Notes: generated by a model not told the origin, from the sequence alone. A DNA stretch of 64,000 nt from Cupriavidus sp. 2SB (GCF_005503625.1 NZ_SCMX01000001.1:1-64000), one strand, 5' to 3'. Positions 47,917-57,681 are shown, counted from the first letter of the stretch. Numbers and translations: made by a program.

Positions 47917-48594
47917 GTGAAAAGTCTGAAGTCCTGCTGTCTGCTCGGTGTAGTCGCCGCCATGGGCATGGCTGGCTGCGCGACGGAAACGTCGACCGCA
48001 TTGCCGGTGCAGAAGGTGGAGAGCGCCAGCCGCCCGTATAACGGCCTGCGGACCCCGATCGCCGTGGGCAAGTTCGACAACCGTTCGAACTACATGCGCG
48101 GCGTGTTCTCGGACGGCATCGACCGCCTGAGCGGCCAGGCCAAGACGAGCCTGGTGACCCACCTGCAGCAAACCAACCGCTTCACGGTGCTGGAGCGCGA
48201 GAATCTCGACGAGATCAAGCGCGAGGCGACGATCAAGAACCAGGCGCAAAAGCTCAAGGGCGCCGATTTCGTGGTGACTGGTGACATCACCGAGTTCGGC
48301 CGCAAGGAAGTGGGCGATGTGCAGTTGTTCGGCATCCTGGGGCGTGGCCGTGAGCAGGTCGCCTACGCGAAGGTCAACCTGAACATCGTCAATATCACGA
48401 CGTCCGAGGTGGTTTTCTCCACCCAGGGGGCTGGCGAATACAAGCTGTCGAACCGCGAGGTCATCGGGTTTGGCGGCACGGCCAGCTATGACTCCACGCT
48501 GAACGGCAAGGTGATGGACCTGGCCATGCGCGAAGCCATCAACAACCTTGTCAGCGCCATCGACGGTGGCATCTGGAAGCCGGTCCAGCAGTAA
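47917..48594 (+). CDS. CsgG/HfaB-family lipoprotein
   Basis: A 225-residue lipoprotein (lipobox MAGC) with the CsgG-like fold: PIAVGKFDNRSNY, DRLSGQAKTSLVTHLQQTNRFTVLERENLDEI, and GADFVVTGDITEFGRKEVGD. The start is GTG at 47917 with TGGAGA upstream. First gene of a trio conserved in beta- and gamma-proteobacteria with a DUF4810 and a GNA1162-type lipoprotein. Curli genes are absent, so it is unlikely to be the curli channel; an outer-membrane complex is inferred. Confidence 0.87.
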   Translation: MKSLKSCCLLGVVAAMGMAGCATETSTALPVQKVESASRPYNGLRTPIAVGKFDNRSNYMRGVFSDGIDRLSGQAKTSLVTHLQQTNRFTVLERENLDEIKREATIKNQAQKLKGADFVVTGDITEFGRKEVGDVQLFGILGRGREQVAYAKVNLNIVNITTSEVVFSTQGAGEYKLSNREVIGFGGTASYDSTLNGKVMDLAMREAINNLVSAIDGGIWKPVQQ

Positions 48595-48624
48595 CAGGCA
48601 TTCGTCAAACTACGAGAAAAACAA

Positions 48625-49068
48625 ATGATTAACTTGGTCACGCTGCGCAATGCGGCGTTTTTGTCGGTCGCCGCCGCGGTGCTCGCCGGCTGCGCTGCGC
48701 CCCAGCCGTCGCTCTATCAATGGGAAGGCTATCAGGCTCAGGTCTACCAATACTTCAAGGGCGAGTCGAAGGAAGAGCAGGTCATCGCGCTGGAGAAGGG
48801 CCTTGAAACCATCAAGGCGAAAGGGGGAGCGGTGCCACCCGGCTATCACGCGCAGCTCGGCATGCTGTACCTGAACCTCGGCAAGGACGACCAGATGGTC
48901 AAGGAGTTCCAGACCGAGAAGACGCTTTTCCCGGAATCCACGCCGTTCATGGATTTCCTGACGCGGAATATGAAGACGGATACGCGCAAGGATGTCGCGG
49001 TACCGGCCCAGCCGACCACCGCCGCGGTAGGAACCAAGGCTGACAACAACACCGGGAGCGCCAAATGA
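48625..49068 (+). CDS. DUF4810 lipoprotein
   Basis: A 147-residue lipoprotein (lipobox LAGC) with the DUF4810 core LYQWEGYQAQVYQYFKGES and a TPR-like AQLGMLYLNLGKDDQMVKEFQTEKTLFPES. The C-terminal 30 residues are Thr/Ala-rich linker. Middle gene of the lipoprotein trio, overlapping the next ATG (ATGA). Function unknown; the helical repeat suggests a scaffold role. Confidence 0.85.
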   Translation: MINLVTLRNAAFLSVAAAVLAGCAAPQPSLYQWEGYQAQVYQYFKGESKEEQVIALEKGLETIKAKGGAVPPGYHAQLGMLYLNLGKDDQMVKEFQTEKTLFPESTPFMDFLTRNMKTDTRKDVAVPAQPTTAAVGTKADNNTGSAK

Positions 49069-49727
49069 TCCGTCGCGTGATGACCTATATGGCTACGCTG
49101 GCCGCGGTGGCGCTGTTTGCCGGTTGTGCCACGAAGCCGCCCGAGGTGGACTACTCGGCGTTCAGGTTGGCCAAGCCGCGTTCGATCGTGGTGCTGCCGC
49201 CGCTGAACGAATCGGCCGACATCAAGGCCACGTACGCCATGCTGTCGCTGGCCACGTATCCGCTGGCCGAGTCGGGCTACTACGTACTGCCCGTGGCACT
49301 GGTCGACGAGACGTTCCGCCAGAACGGCTTGACCGTCCCCGGTGAGATCCACACCGTCCCGGTGCCCAAGCTGCGCGAGATCTTCGGCGCCGACGCCGCG
49401 CTGTATGTCACCGTGACCGACTACGGCTCGCGTTACCAGGTGTTGAGCAGCGTCACGCGCGTCGCGGCCAAGGCCAAACTCGTGGATCTGCGCAGCGGCG
49501 ATGTCCTGTGGAGTGGCACCGCCGTGACGGCCAACGATGGTGGCAACACCAGTGGCGGCGGACTGATCGGCATGCTGATCAGCGCCGCCATCAACCAGGC
49601 GGTGAATCACCTCACCGATGCGGCCTATCCCATAGCGGGAACGACGAGCTATCGTTTGCTGTCAGCCGGCATGCCGGGCGGCATCCTGTACGGCCCGCGT
49701 TCGCCGAAGTACGACAAGGTGGATTGA
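49065..49727 (+). CDS. GNA1162-type (DUF799) lipoprotein
   Basis: A 220-residue lipoprotein (lipobox FAGC). SIVVLPPLNESADIKATYAMLS and GYYVLPVALVDETFRQNGLT match the GNA1162 family known as a meningococcal surface antigen. A glycine-rich SGGGLIGMLISAAINQAVNH helix lies near the C-terminus. Third gene of the CsgG/DUF4810/DUF799 trio; the trio's role is not established. Confidence 0.87.
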   Translation: MIRRVMTYMATLAAVALFAGCATKPPEVDYSAFRLAKPRSIVVLPPLNESADIKATYAMLSLATYPLAESGYYVLPVALVDETFRQNGLTVPGEIHTVPVPKLREIFGADAALYVTVTDYGSRYQVLSSVTRVAAKAKLVDLRSGDVLWSGTAVTANDGGNTSGGGLIGMLISAAINQAVNHLTDAAYPIAGTTSYRLLSAGMPGGILYGPRSPKYDKVD

Positions 49728-49758
49728 GTGCCGCACTGACGCGGCTTCCGCGAAAAAA

Positions 49759-49805
49759 ATGCCGCAGCACGCTCCCTCGTTCGAGGGAATGTGCTGCGGC
49801 ATTTT
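49759..49805. terminator. Bidirectional terminator between the lipoprotein trio and tRNA-Ser
   Basis: A long ATGCCGCAGCAC/GTGCTGCGGCAT stem with an inner CCCTC/GAGGG hairpin. A T-run follows on the minus strand (after tRNA-Ser), and a shorter one on the plus strand. Confidence 0.85.
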
Positions 49806-49811
49806 CGTATC

Positions 49812-49901
49812 TGGCGGAAGCGGTGAGATTCGAACTCACGGATGGGTCACCCCATCGGCAGTTTTCAAGACTGCTGCCTTAAACCACTCGGCCACGCTTC
49901 C
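49812..49901 (-). tRNA. tRNA-Ser(TGA)
   Basis: A 90-base class II tRNA with a long variable arm and encoded CCA. The acceptor pairs GGAAGCG with CGCTTCC, the T-loop is GTTCGAATC, and the anticodon TGA (49867-49865) lies in CTTGAAA. Reads UCA codons. Confidence 0.96.
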
Positions 49902-50180
49902 TTGAAGGCGATTCTGATTGAACCGGCATTGTATCGCGTCAGCGGATACGGCCGGCCGCGCATTATACAGGGATGGCCGGGCTGGCGTGTATTGCGCTTG
50001 ACGCATGCCCATGGATGATGAGGGAAAGCCTCAACGATGTGTCGTTCTCTGTCGACGTTGTCAGTGTTTGTCGGACAGCGCGGAACCATGTGAGGGTCGA
50101 GCATCTCCTATGATCACGACATGCGATCTTGGCGTGTCACGAAGTCGGCTTTTCAAACAGCTATTCGAGGAGAGGAATCG
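49902..50180. other. Intergenic region upstream of tRNA-Ser and the glycine-zipper gene
   Basis: It contains a perfect minus-strand -10 TATAAT at 49967-49962, about 60 bases before tRNA-Ser, and a nearer TACAAT at 49933-49928; neither has a good -35. No gene is recognised between this and the lipoprotein start at 50181. Confidence 0.4.
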
Positions 50181-50714
50181 ATGCAACGCAACGAACAACG
50201 CAAGGATCAACGTCAGCCGTGGATGGCGCTGGGCGGCCTCGGCGCCCTGGTGCTGGTGGCCGGGCTGGCCGGTTGCGCGCAACCTGGGTATGGCGGCTAT
50301 GGCAACTACAACTCGACTCCGCAGCCTACGGGTTATCAACAGCCCGGCAGCGTGTATCAGGCGCCGCAGGGTTCGGTGTTCACCGGCCGAGTGGAATCGA
50401 TCGAGCCGATCCAGAATACGCAGGGTAGCTCGGGCATTCTGGGTACGGTGATCGGTGGCGCCGCGGGCGGGCTGCTCGGCCATCAGATTGGTGGCGGGCG
50501 TGGCCAGACGGCGGCGACGATCGTGGGCGCAGTGGGTGGTGCCGTGGCAGGTAACCAGATCGAGAAGCGCACGGGTAGCAGTACGCAGACCGCGTATCGC
50601 GTCAATGTCCGGCTCGACGATGGGCGCGTAGCAACGGTGACGCAATCGAACATCGGCAATCTGCGTGTGGGTGACCGCGCCCGGGTGGCGAACGACATGG
50701 CCACGCCGTACTGA
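50181..50714 (+). CDS. Glycine-zipper 2TM (SlyB/PcP-like) outer-membrane lipoprotein
   Basis: A 177-residue lipoprotein. After an unusually long charged N-terminus the lipobox LAGC gives a mature protein beginning at Cys32, followed by a Gly/Tyr/Asn/Gln-rich stretch and the glycine zipper GILGTVIGGAAGGLLGHQIG and ATIVGAVGGAVAGNQIE. A C-terminal beta domain contains VRLDDGRVATVTQ. This matches PcP/SlyB lipoproteins that stabilise the outer membrane. Followed by a strong terminator. Confidence 0.88.
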   Translation: MQRNEQRKDQRQPWMALGGLGALVLVAGLAGCAQPGYGGYGNYNSTPQPTGYQQPGSVYQAPQGSVFTGRVESIEPIQNTQGSSGILGTVIGGAAGGLLGHQIGGGRGQTAATIVGAVGGAVAGNQIEKRTGSSTQTAYRVNVRLDDGRVATVTQSNIGNLRVGDRARVANDMATPY

Positions 50715-50732
50715 TCGAACGCCGTAATAAAG

Positions 50733-50765
50733 AACGCCACACGGTTTGCGCCGTGTGGCGTTTTT
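50733..50765. terminator. Rho-independent terminator after the glycine-zipper gene
   Basis: A 12-base perfect stem AACGCCACACGG/CCGTGTGGCGTT with a 6-base loop and a T-run, between this gene and convergent hemW. Confidence 0.88.
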
Positions 50766-50794
50766 GCTTTCGCATGCCAACCGACGAAGCCGGC

Positions 50795-52057
50795 TCAATC
50801 CTTCAGGAACATCTCCTGCAGATCATTGAGGAAGCGCCGCCCGAGGTCGGTGGGCTTGATCATCGTCGGGTCGGCTTCGAGCAATCCCTTTTTCTCGGCT
50901 GCCGCCAGCGTCTTGCCGATGGTGTGCAAGGGCAGGCCGGTGTAGTCGTGGAAGCTCGATGCCGGGACGCCATCGGTGAGGCGCAGCGCGTTGAGCATGA
51001 ACTCGAACGGCAGGTCGTCGGCGCTCACATCGCGCGACTCCTGCACGGCGTTGCCCGCCAGTGCCTGTTCCATATAGGTAGCCGGGTGCTTGTGGCGCAT
51101 CTGGCGCAGGATACGGTGCGGGAACGACAGCTTGCCGTGCGCGCCCGCGCCGATACCGAGGTAATCGCCGAATCGCCAATAGTTGAGGTTGTGCTTGGCC
51201 TCGCGATGCGGCCGACCGTAGGCCGAAGTCTCGTAGTGCCGGAACCCTGCCTCTGCCGTGCGGGCCTCGATGAGATCCTGCATCTCGTAGGCGATGTCTT
51301 CATCGGGCAGTGCCGGCGGAAACTTCGCGAACAGCGTGTTCGGCTCCAGCGTCAGGTGATACATCGACAGGTGTGTGGTGCCGTACGACAACGCCGCTTC
51401 GAGGTCGCTCACGCACTGGTCCATCGTCTGACCCGGCAGTGCATACATCAGGTCCAGATTGACGTTGTCGAAGTGCTGCAATGCGATGTCGATGGCGGCC
51501 CGCGCTTCGCGCTCGCCGTGGATGCGACCTAGCGCCTGCAGGTGGGCATCGTTGAAACTCTGAATGCCGATGGACAGACGGTTGATCCCGCTGGCCCGGT
51601 AGCTCGCAAAGCGCTCGGCCTCGAATGTGCCGGGATTCGCTTCCATGGTGATCTCGGCATCGGCGTCCAGCGGCAACAGCGCGCGGATATCCGACAGCAG
51701 CCGGTCCATGCCGGCCGCCGACAACAGGCTCGGCGTGCCGCCACCAATGAAGATCGTATGCACGGGACGTCCCCAGACCAAGGGCAGCGACTGCTCGAGG
51801 TCGGCGCGCAGCGCGTCGAGATACGCGTCCTCGGGGATGTCGTGGCTATCGGCCTTTCCGGGTGCCGCGTGCGAGTTGAAATCGCAGTACGGACACTTGC
51901 GCACGCACCACGGAATATGAACGTAGAGCGATAGCGGCGGTGAGCCGGGCAGGGCGATCTTTCCCGGCTTGAGCCAGAGTTGCTGGTTGTCCGCCGGAGA
52001 AACCTGTCGCGAGGCTGGGGACGAAGGCGGGGACGACGCCGGGATGATCGGAATCAT
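50795..52057 (-). CDS. hemW: Radical SAM haem chaperone HemW
   Basis: A 420-residue protein with the radical-SAM cluster motif CVRKCPYC near residue 51 and the HemW features FIGGGTPSLL, EANPGTF and LSIGIQSFND. HemW binds haem and inserts it into target proteins; it lacks the fourth-cysteine features of true HemN. It overlaps rdgB by four bases (ATGA). A Ser/Pro-rich N-terminal extension of about 40 residues precedes the core. Confidence 0.92.
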   Translation of the reverse strand: MIPIIPASSPPSSPASRQVSPADNQQLWLKPGKIALPGSPPLSLYVHIPWCVRKCPYCDFNSHAAPGKADSHDIPEDAYLDALRADLEQSLPLVWGRPVHTIFIGGGTPSLLSAAGMDRLLSDIRALLPLDADAEITMEANPGTFEAERFASYRASGINRLSIGIQSFNDAHLQALGRIHGEREARAAIDIALQHFDNVNLDLMYALPGQTMDQCVSDLEAALSYGTTHLSMYHLTLEPNTLFAKFPPALPDEDIAYEMQDLIEARTAEAGFRHYETSAYGRPHREAKHNLNYWRFGDYLGIGAGAHGKLSFPHRILRQMRHKHPATYMEQALAGNAVQESRDVSADDLPFEFMLNALRLTDGVPASSFHDYTGLPLHTIGKTLAAAEKKGLLEADPTMIKPTDLGRRFLNDLQEMFLKD

Positions 52058-52668
52058 GCGCTGGTCCTGGCGCGCGAAGCTTGCAAGCGGGCAACCAGGC
52101 CCTGCAGCGCCAGTGCGCGATGGCTGACGCCGTTCTTCTCGTCGGCGGACAGTTCGGCGGCAGTTTTGCCGAGCGTAGGCAGCAGGAAGTGCGGGTCATA
52201 GCCGAAGCCACCCGCGCCGCGCGGGGCATCGACGACTTCGCCGGCCCAGGTGCCCTCGGCGATGATCGGGCACGGATCTTCGGGATGCCGCACCATGACC
52301 AGCACGCAGTAGTAATGCGCGTGACGGTTCAGCTTGCCGGCCAGTTGGGAAATCAGATGCGCGTTGTTGGCGGCGTCGGACTTCGGCTTGCCGACCATCT
52401 GCGCGTAGCGTGCCGAGTAGACGCCGGGAGCGCCATCGAGCGCATCGACACAGATGCCCGAATCGTCGGCCAGCGCCGGCATGCCGGACAGCCGGCTGGC
52501 GTGGCGCGCCTTGGTCAGTGCGTTCTCGACGAACGTGCCGAAGGGCTCCTCGGCCTCGGGAATCCCGAGTTCGCCCTGTGGCAGTACGTCAAAGCCGAGC
52601 GGTGACAAAAGTGCGCTAAATTCGCGCAGCTTGCCAGCGTTGTTCGAAGCCAGGACCAGGCGTTGCAT
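52054..52668 (-). CDS. rdgB: XTP/dITP pyrophosphatase RdgB
   Basis: A 204-residue house-cleaning enzyme hydrolysing ITP and XTP. LASNNAGKLREF, FVENALTKARHAS, ADDSGICVDAL and FGYDPHF are the family motifs. The ATG at 52668 has GGAGGA upstream, better than the GTG at 52674. In one cluster with hemW and rph. Confidence 0.94.
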   Translation of the reverse strand: MQRLVLASNNAGKLREFSALLSPLGFDVLPQGELGIPEAEEPFGTFVENALTKARHASRLSGMPALADDSGICVDALDGAPGVYSARYAQMVGKPKSDAANNAHLISQLAGKLNRHAHYYCVLVMVRHPEDPCPIIAEGTWAGEVVDAPRGAGGFGYDPHFLLPTLGKTAAELSADEKNGVSHRALALQGLVARLQASRARTSA

Positions 52669-52685
52669 CGTCACTCCTCCCGCGC

Positions 52686-53402
52686 TCAGAGTCCGAGCGC
52701 CTGCTTTTGCTGGCGCACCAACTCGGCAATGCCGGCCTCGGCCAGACGCGTCATGGCGTCCAGGTCCGCGCGGCTGAATGGCGCACCCTCGGCCGTACCC
52801 TGGACTTCGACGAAACCGCCGCTACCAGTCATGACCACATTCATGTCTGTGTCGCAGTTGCTGTCCTCGGCGTAGTCGAGGTCGAGCACCGGCACGCCGT
52901 CGACCATGCCCACGGAGATGGCCGCGACGAAATCGCGGATCGGACTCGTCGAAATCGAGCCGGCGCGCAGCATGGTGGAAACGGCGTCGTGGGCGGCCAC
53001 GAAGGCGCCCGTGATGGCAGCGGTGCGGGTGCCGCCATCGGCCTGCAAGACGTCGCAATCGAGGTGGATCGTGTGCTCGCCCAGTGCGGCGAGATCGAAC
53101 ACCGACCGCATGGCCCGGCCGATCAGGCGCTGGATTTCCTGCGTGCGGCCGGTCTGCTTGCCCCGTGCGGCTTCGCGGTCCGAGCGCGTGTGCGTGGCAC
53201 GAGGCAGCATGCCGTATTCGGCGGTGACCCAGCCTTCGCCGCTGCCTTTCTTGTGCGGAGGCACTTTGGTCAGCACGCTGGCCGTGCAGAGTACCTTGGT
53301 GTCGCCAAAGGCACACAGCACCGAACCTTCGGCGTGGCGCGTGTAGTGGCGGGTCAGGGTGATGGGTCGCAGCGCATCGGCCGCGCGTCCGCTGGGTCGC
53401 AT
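52686..53402 (-). CDS. rph: Ribonuclease PH
   Basis: A 238-residue phosphorolytic 3' exonuclease that trims tRNA precursors. [61 protein letters not shown] basic region, and [17 protein letters not shown] are all present. No frameshift as found in E. coli K-12; the gene is intact. Confidence 0.95.
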   Translation of the reverse strand: MRPSGRAADALRPITLTRHYTRHAEGSVLCAFGDTKVLCTASVLTKVPPHKKGSGEGWVTAEYGMLPRATHTRSDREAARGKQTGRTQEIQRLIGRAMRSVFDLAALGEHTIHLDCDVLQADGGTRTAAITGAFVAAHDAVSTMLRAGSISTSPIRDFVAAISVGMVDGVPVLDLDYAEDSNCDTDMNVVMTGSGGFVEVQGTAEGAPFSRADLDAMTRLAEAGIAELVRQQKQALGL

Positions 53403-53517
53403 GGGGAGTTTTCGTTGGAATCGGGTAAGACCGCGATTCTAACGCCGACAGGCTTCGAATGCCTGTCGCGCCGGCTGCGACCCCGGCAAACTGAAGCGAA
53501 CGTTTCTCCGCCGTGGC

Positions 53518-54432
53518 TCAGCGCATCAGATTGCTGGTCTTGTCGATCGCGGCACGAATCTCGGCAATCGAGCGTTCGATTTCCTCTTCGCTGAGCAAAT
53601 CGGTCTCGTTGCCGGTGCGTTCCAGGATTGATGTCGTGAAGGTGTTCAGGGGCAGCGTATCCGTCAGCACGGCGTCGTCATCGGGCACTGTGGCGTCGGC
53701 TTCCCACATCATCGAGATCGCTGTGGTGTTGTCGGCACCTTCGCCGGCATTGGCGAGCGCGCGTTCGATCAGGTCGGGAATGGCGTGGACGACCGACAGG
53801 TGCGTAACCTTGTCCACGATCACGCTCTCTTCCAGGCTGCCCCACAGGCCGTCGGAGCACAGCATCGCCACGTCGCCCGGCTCCAGCCGCACTGGCCCAC
53901 CGATATCGATCAACGGCAGGTTGGGCGATCCAAGGCAGTTGTAGAGCTTGTTGCGCTCGGGATGATTGGCCACTTCCATGGGCAGGACGCGCTCCTGCTG
54001 CAGCAGGTTTTCTATCTTCGAGTGGTCCCGCGTACGTGTGAGGAGGGCGGCCTTGCGCATCAGGTAGAAACGCGAATCGCCGGCGTGGGCCCAGTGGATC
54101 TGGCCGTTCTGGATCAGGCAGCAGACCACCGTTGTACGCGGCACATCCGACAGTCGATTGGCCTCGGCATAGCGATGGATGTCGCGGTGCGCCAGCATGA
54201 TCGTGTCCTGCAGGAAGTCGGCAGGATTGCGGATCGATGGGCGCGCCTGCGCCTGAAACTGGCGCGCCAGAGTTTGCAGTGCCTGCTGCGCGGCAACCTC
54301 GCCAAAGGCGTGGCCGCCCAGGCCATCGGCCAGCACCATCAACAGGGCGTCACGCGTAAAGCAGTAGCCCATGCGGTCCTGGTTGATCCGGCGGCCGCCT
54401 TTCCGGCTTTCCTGGTAGACGGAGAATCGCAT
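53518..54432 (-). CDS. PP2C-family serine/threonine phosphatase
   Basis: A 304-residue metal-dependent phosphatase. The PP2C motifs are in order: GGRRINQDR, MVLADGLGGHAFGE, IHWAHAGDSRFYLM, TRDHS, VAMLCSDGLWGSL and EGADNTTAISM, so all metal-binding Asp residues are kept. The C-terminal ~50 residues are acidic and probably regulatory. It follows the kinase gene by 87 bases on the same strand and likely reverses its phosphorylation. Confidence 0.93.
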   Translation of the reverse strand: MRFSVYQESRKGGRRINQDRMGYCFTRDALLMVLADGLGGHAFGEVAAQQALQTLARQFQAQARPSIRNPADFLQDTIMLAHRDIHRYAEANRLSDVPRTTVVCCLIQNGQIHWAHAGDSRFYLMRKAALLTRTRDHSKIENLLQQERVLPMEVANHPERNKLYNCLGSPNLPLIDIGGPVRLEPGDVAMLCSDGLWGSLEESVIVDKVTHLSVVHAIPDLIERALANAGEGADNTTAISMMWEADATVPDDDAVLTDTLPLNTFTTSILERTGNETDLLSEEEIERSIAEIRAAIDKTSNLMR

Positions 54433-54519
54433 GCTTTATTCGTTATTGGTTTGGTGCGCTTGTCTGCGCAGGCATCGGCGCGTGGGGCGTTGTGTTGAAC
54501 GTCGCATCATGCGGGGGCA

Positions 54520-55596
54520 TCAGTCGCTGGAGCCGTCGGCCTGCGCAGTCTGCGATGGCTTGTCGGCGTTTCGTTCCTCGCGGCGGCGCAGCAGCGTCAT
54601 GAAACGGCTCGTGGCGTTCATGCGCTCTCCTGCGGGCACAGTTGCGGGGCCGGCCGCTGCTGCGGCAGCCGATTGCTCGCCCAGCGCATTGCTCTGGTCG
54701 CGCAGTTCCTTCTGCAGCCGGAACACGCTCTGCGGCCGCTCCGACGGCGTCAGGCGCAGGCACCACTCCACCAGATCCACGAGGCCATTCGTATAGGTGC
54801 TGCGCAACCGCGCGATGGATTCCGCCATGCGGTCTTCCTTTTCGCGCTGGTTGGCTTCCTGGGGCGGCATGCCGGCCATGCACGCGTACAGCGTGGCACC
54901 CAGGCTGTAGATGTCGGTCCAGGGGCCGAGGTCGCTGTGCTTGCCGTAGAGCTCGGGCGCGGCAAAGCCGGGCGTGTACATCGGCTGGAAACGTGCGGCT
55001 TCCATGGTCAGAGTCTGGCGTGCGGCACCGAAATCGAGCAGGATCGGCGATTCGTCCTCGCGCAGGTAGATGTTTCCGGGCTTGATGTCGAGGTGCAGCA
55101 GCTTGTGGATATGCACTTCGCGCAGCCCGCTCATGAGGTCGTGGAAGACTTTGCGGATAAATCGCTCGCGCAGCACCTTGGGCTTGCCCTGCTGCCGGGC
55201 CTGCAGAATGTGTTCCTGCAGTGTTTTGCCCAGTTCGTAGTTCATCACCATGTAGACCGTGGAGTTCTCGCGGAAGAAATTCACCACGCGAACCACGCTG
55301 GGATGCGAAATACGAGCCAGCGACCGGCCTTCCTCGAAGAAGTACTTCAGGCCGAGCCGGAACGATGCGGCATTTTCATCGGGAACGACAGGAATCAGTT
55401 CGCCGGGGCTGCGGCGCGCCAGCGACGACGGCAGGTATTCCTTGATGGCGACCGGAGTGCCGGTGTCGTCCGTGGCAAGGTAGACGAAACTGAACCCCCC
55501 GCTGGCCAACTTCTTTACAATACGGTAGTTGGCAAGCAGCGTGCCGATAGGAAGCGGCGCGCTCTTGGGTGTATTGGCGCCCTTGGACTCTGTCAT
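54520..55596 (-). CDS. Hanks-type serine/threonine protein kinase
   Basis: A 358-residue soluble kinase with no membrane segment or PASTA domain. Glycine loop LASGGFSFVY, Lys52 in VAIKEYLP, catalytic HLDIKPGN, metal-binding DFGAAR and APELYG are intact; the HRD motif is HLD. An Ala/Pro-rich and then basic tail makes up the last 60 residues. It pairs with the PP2C phosphatase downstream. Substrates are unknown; the position next to yicC-gmk-rpoZ-spoT is conserved synteny rather than proof of a link to (p)ppGpp. Confidence 0.93.
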   Translation of the reverse strand: MTESKGANTPKSAPLPIGTLLANYRIVKKLASGGFSFVYLATDDTGTPVAIKEYLPSSLARRSPGELIPVVPDENAASFRLGLKYFFEEGRSLARISHPSVVRVVNFFRENSTVYMVMNYELGKTLQEHILQARQQGKPKVLRERFIRKVFHDLMSGLREVHIHKLLHLDIKPGNIYLREDESPILLDFGAARQTLTMEAARFQPMYTPGFAAPELYGKHSDLGPWTDIYSLGATLYACMAGMPPQEANQREKEDRMAESIARLRSTYTNGLVDLVEWCLRLTPSERPQSVFRLQKELRDQSNALGEQSAAAAAAGPATVPAGERMNATSRFMTLLRRREERNADKPSQTAQADGSSD

Positions 55597-55802
55597 AGGA
55601 TTCGGGACCTCATTTGCTCCCGGATTCTCCGGTCTAATCGGTCACTTGTAAAGAAATCCGTAGCGGGGTGTGTTGCCAAAACTCCGCGCTTTTCCACGAC
55701 CGATTTCCCTTGATTTTGTGGGCGCTCTGCCGTCCGCTCGGGTACATCGCGCCGTCTATAGCCGATCCCTTATTTTTCGACTCTTTCGCGAGATAAACGA
55801 CA

Positions 55803-56738
55803 ATGATCCACAGCATGACAGGCTATGGCCTGGCTACCGGCCAGGCACCGCTGACCAACGCTCAGGGCGAGCCCAGCGGCCGCACCGCCTCGGTTTCGGT
55901 GGAATTCCGCACTGTCAATTCGCGTTTTCTCGACCTGCTGTTCCGTGCGCCCGAAGAGTGCCGCGCGTTCGAACCCGCCCTGCGCGAAATGCTCATGGGC
56001 GAACTCTCGCGCGGCAAGCTCGAGTGCCGCATCAATCTGCAGCGCACCGATGCCGGTGGCGCCACGCTGGCATTGAACCAGGGTCTGCTGGACCAGATCC
56101 GCGCACTGGAATCCACGGTGTCGGCCACCTTTGCCAACGCCGGCACCATGCGCATGGGCGAACTGCTGCGCTGGCCCGGCGTGCTGGTGGAGCCCGAGCT
56201 GTCCCAGGAGGCGCTGCGTGACGCCGTGACTGGTGCCGCTCGCGAGGCGCTCAAGCAACTGCTGGAAGCCCGCCGCCGTGAAGGCGCAGCACTCAAGGCA
56301 ACGCTTGAGGAACGCATCGACGCCATGCTGGCCATCGTCGAGCGCCTGACGCCGACGATTCCGCAACTCATTGCACATCATCAAGAAAAACTGACCGAGC
56401 GCCTGCAGGAAGCCTTCAACCTGGCCGCGCCGAACGGCATGCCGAACATGACCCGTGACGAGATTGGCGAGCGTATCCGCCAGGAAGCCACGGTGTATGG
56501 CATCCGCATCGATATCGCTGAAGAGCTGTCGCGGCTGCAGGCGCACCTCGTCGAAACGCGGCATATCCTGAAGAAGGGCGGCCAGGTGGGCAAGCGGCTG
56601 GATTTCATGATGCAGGAACTCAACCGCGAAGCGAACACGCTCGGCTCAAAGGCCGCTGCCAAGGAACTCGCCGATGCCTCGATGGAGCTCAAGCTCCTGA
56701 TCGAGCAGATGCGCGAGCAGATTCAAAACCTCGAATAA
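55803..56738 (+). CDS. YicC/YloC family endoribonuclease
   Basis: A 311-residue protein starting [13 protein letters not shown] and ending with DUF1732 ([37 protein letters not shown]). YicC-type proteins cleave RNA and promote degradation of the small RNA RyhB in E. coli. It is followed by gmk four bases later, as in many proteobacteria. Divergent from the kinase. Confidence 0.93.
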   Translation: MIHSMTGYGLATGQAPLTNAQGEPSGRTASVSVEFRTVNSRFLDLLFRAPEECRAFEPALREMLMGELSRGKLECRINLQRTDAGGATLALNQGLLDQIRALESTVSATFANAGTMRMGELLRWPGVLVEPELSQEALRDAVTGAAREALKQLLEARRREGAALKATLEERIDAMLAIVERLTPTIPQLIAHHQEKLTERLQEAFNLAAPNGMPNMTRDEIGERIRQEATVYGIRIDIAEELSRLQAHLVETRHILKKGGQVGKRLDFMMQELNREANTLGSKAAAKELADASMELKLLIEQMREQIQNLE

Positions 56739-56742
56739 GATC

Positions 56743-57393
56743 ATGAGCGAAACGACCCACACCGCCATCGACACCGTCTATCCCGGCAACCTGTTCATGG
56801 TGGTGGCACCGTCAGGGGCCGGCAAGTCTACGCTGGTCAACGCGCTGCTGGCGCAGGATCAGTCCATTCGCCTGTCTATCTCGCATACCACGCGCAAGCC
56901 GCGTCCGGGCGAGGAGAATGGCCGCGAATACCATTTCACGACCGTCGACGAGTTCCGCGCCGCACGTGACCGCGGTGAATTCCTGGAATGGGCCGAGGTG
57001 CACGGCAATTACTACGCCACGTCGCGCGTATGGATCGAGCAGCAGATGGCGCAAGGCAACGACGTGCTGCTGGAGATCGACTGGCAGGGCGCCCAGCAGG
57101 TGCACACGCGTTTCTCCAACGCCATGGAGATCTTCATCCTGCCGCCGTCGCTGACGGCGCTGGAGGAACGGTTGAAGAAGCGCGGCCAGGACGAGCCGAA
57201 CGTGATCACTCGGCGCCTGCTGGCCGCGGGTAGCGAAATGGCGCATGCATCGGAGTCGGACTACGTGATCATCAACGAGGTCTTCGAGGATGCGCTGCGA
57301 CAGTTGCAAAACGTCGTTCACGCGACCCGTCTGCGCTTTTCGTCGCAAAAGGCGCGGCATGCAGAGCTGTTTATCGAGCTCGGCATTCACTGA
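56743..57393 (+). CDS. gmk: Guanylate kinase Gmk
   Basis: A 216-residue enzyme making GDP from GMP. P-loop APSGAGKST, the GMP-binding [19 protein letters not shown] and [12 protein letters not shown] are intact. Same operon as yicC and upstream of rpoZ and spoT, a classic nucleotide and stringent-response cluster. Confidence 0.96.
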   Translation: MSETTHTAIDTVYPGNLFMVVAPSGAGKSTLVNALLAQDQSIRLSISHTTRKPRPGEENGREYHFTTVDEFRAARDRGEFLEWAEVHGNYYATSRVWIEQQMAQGNDVLLEIDWQGAQQVHTRFSNAMEIFILPPSLTALEERLKKRGQDEPNVITRRLLAAGSEMAHASESDYVIINEVFEDALRQLQNVVHATRLRFSSQKARHAELFIELGIH

Positions 57394-57477
57394 TGCAAGG
57401 GGCGGCCGGCAAGGTTTCGGCCGCGTGCTGTAAAATGACGGCCTGTCGAACAGGTTTCATCCCAAGGTGGATTTCAT

Positions 57478-57681
57478 ATGGCGCGTATTACCGTCGAAGA
57501 TTGTCTGAAACACATTCCGAACCGCTTTGAGCTCGCGCTGGCCGCGACTTACCGCGCACGTCAGCTCGTGCAGGGCCATACGCCCAAGGTAGAGGCCAAG
57601 GACAAGCCCACCGTTGTGGCGCTGCGCGAAATCGCGTCGGGCCAGGTCGGCATCGAGATGCTGAAGAAGGTCCCGACCTGA
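57478..57681 (+). CDS. rpoZ: RNA polymerase omega subunit RpoZ
   Basis: A 67-residue omega subunit, [30 protein letters not shown]. It helps assembly of beta-prime and forms part of the ppGpp site. At 67 residues it is shorter than E. coli omega (91), as usual in beta-proteobacteria. 84 bases after gmk and 85 before spoT. Confidence 0.95.
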
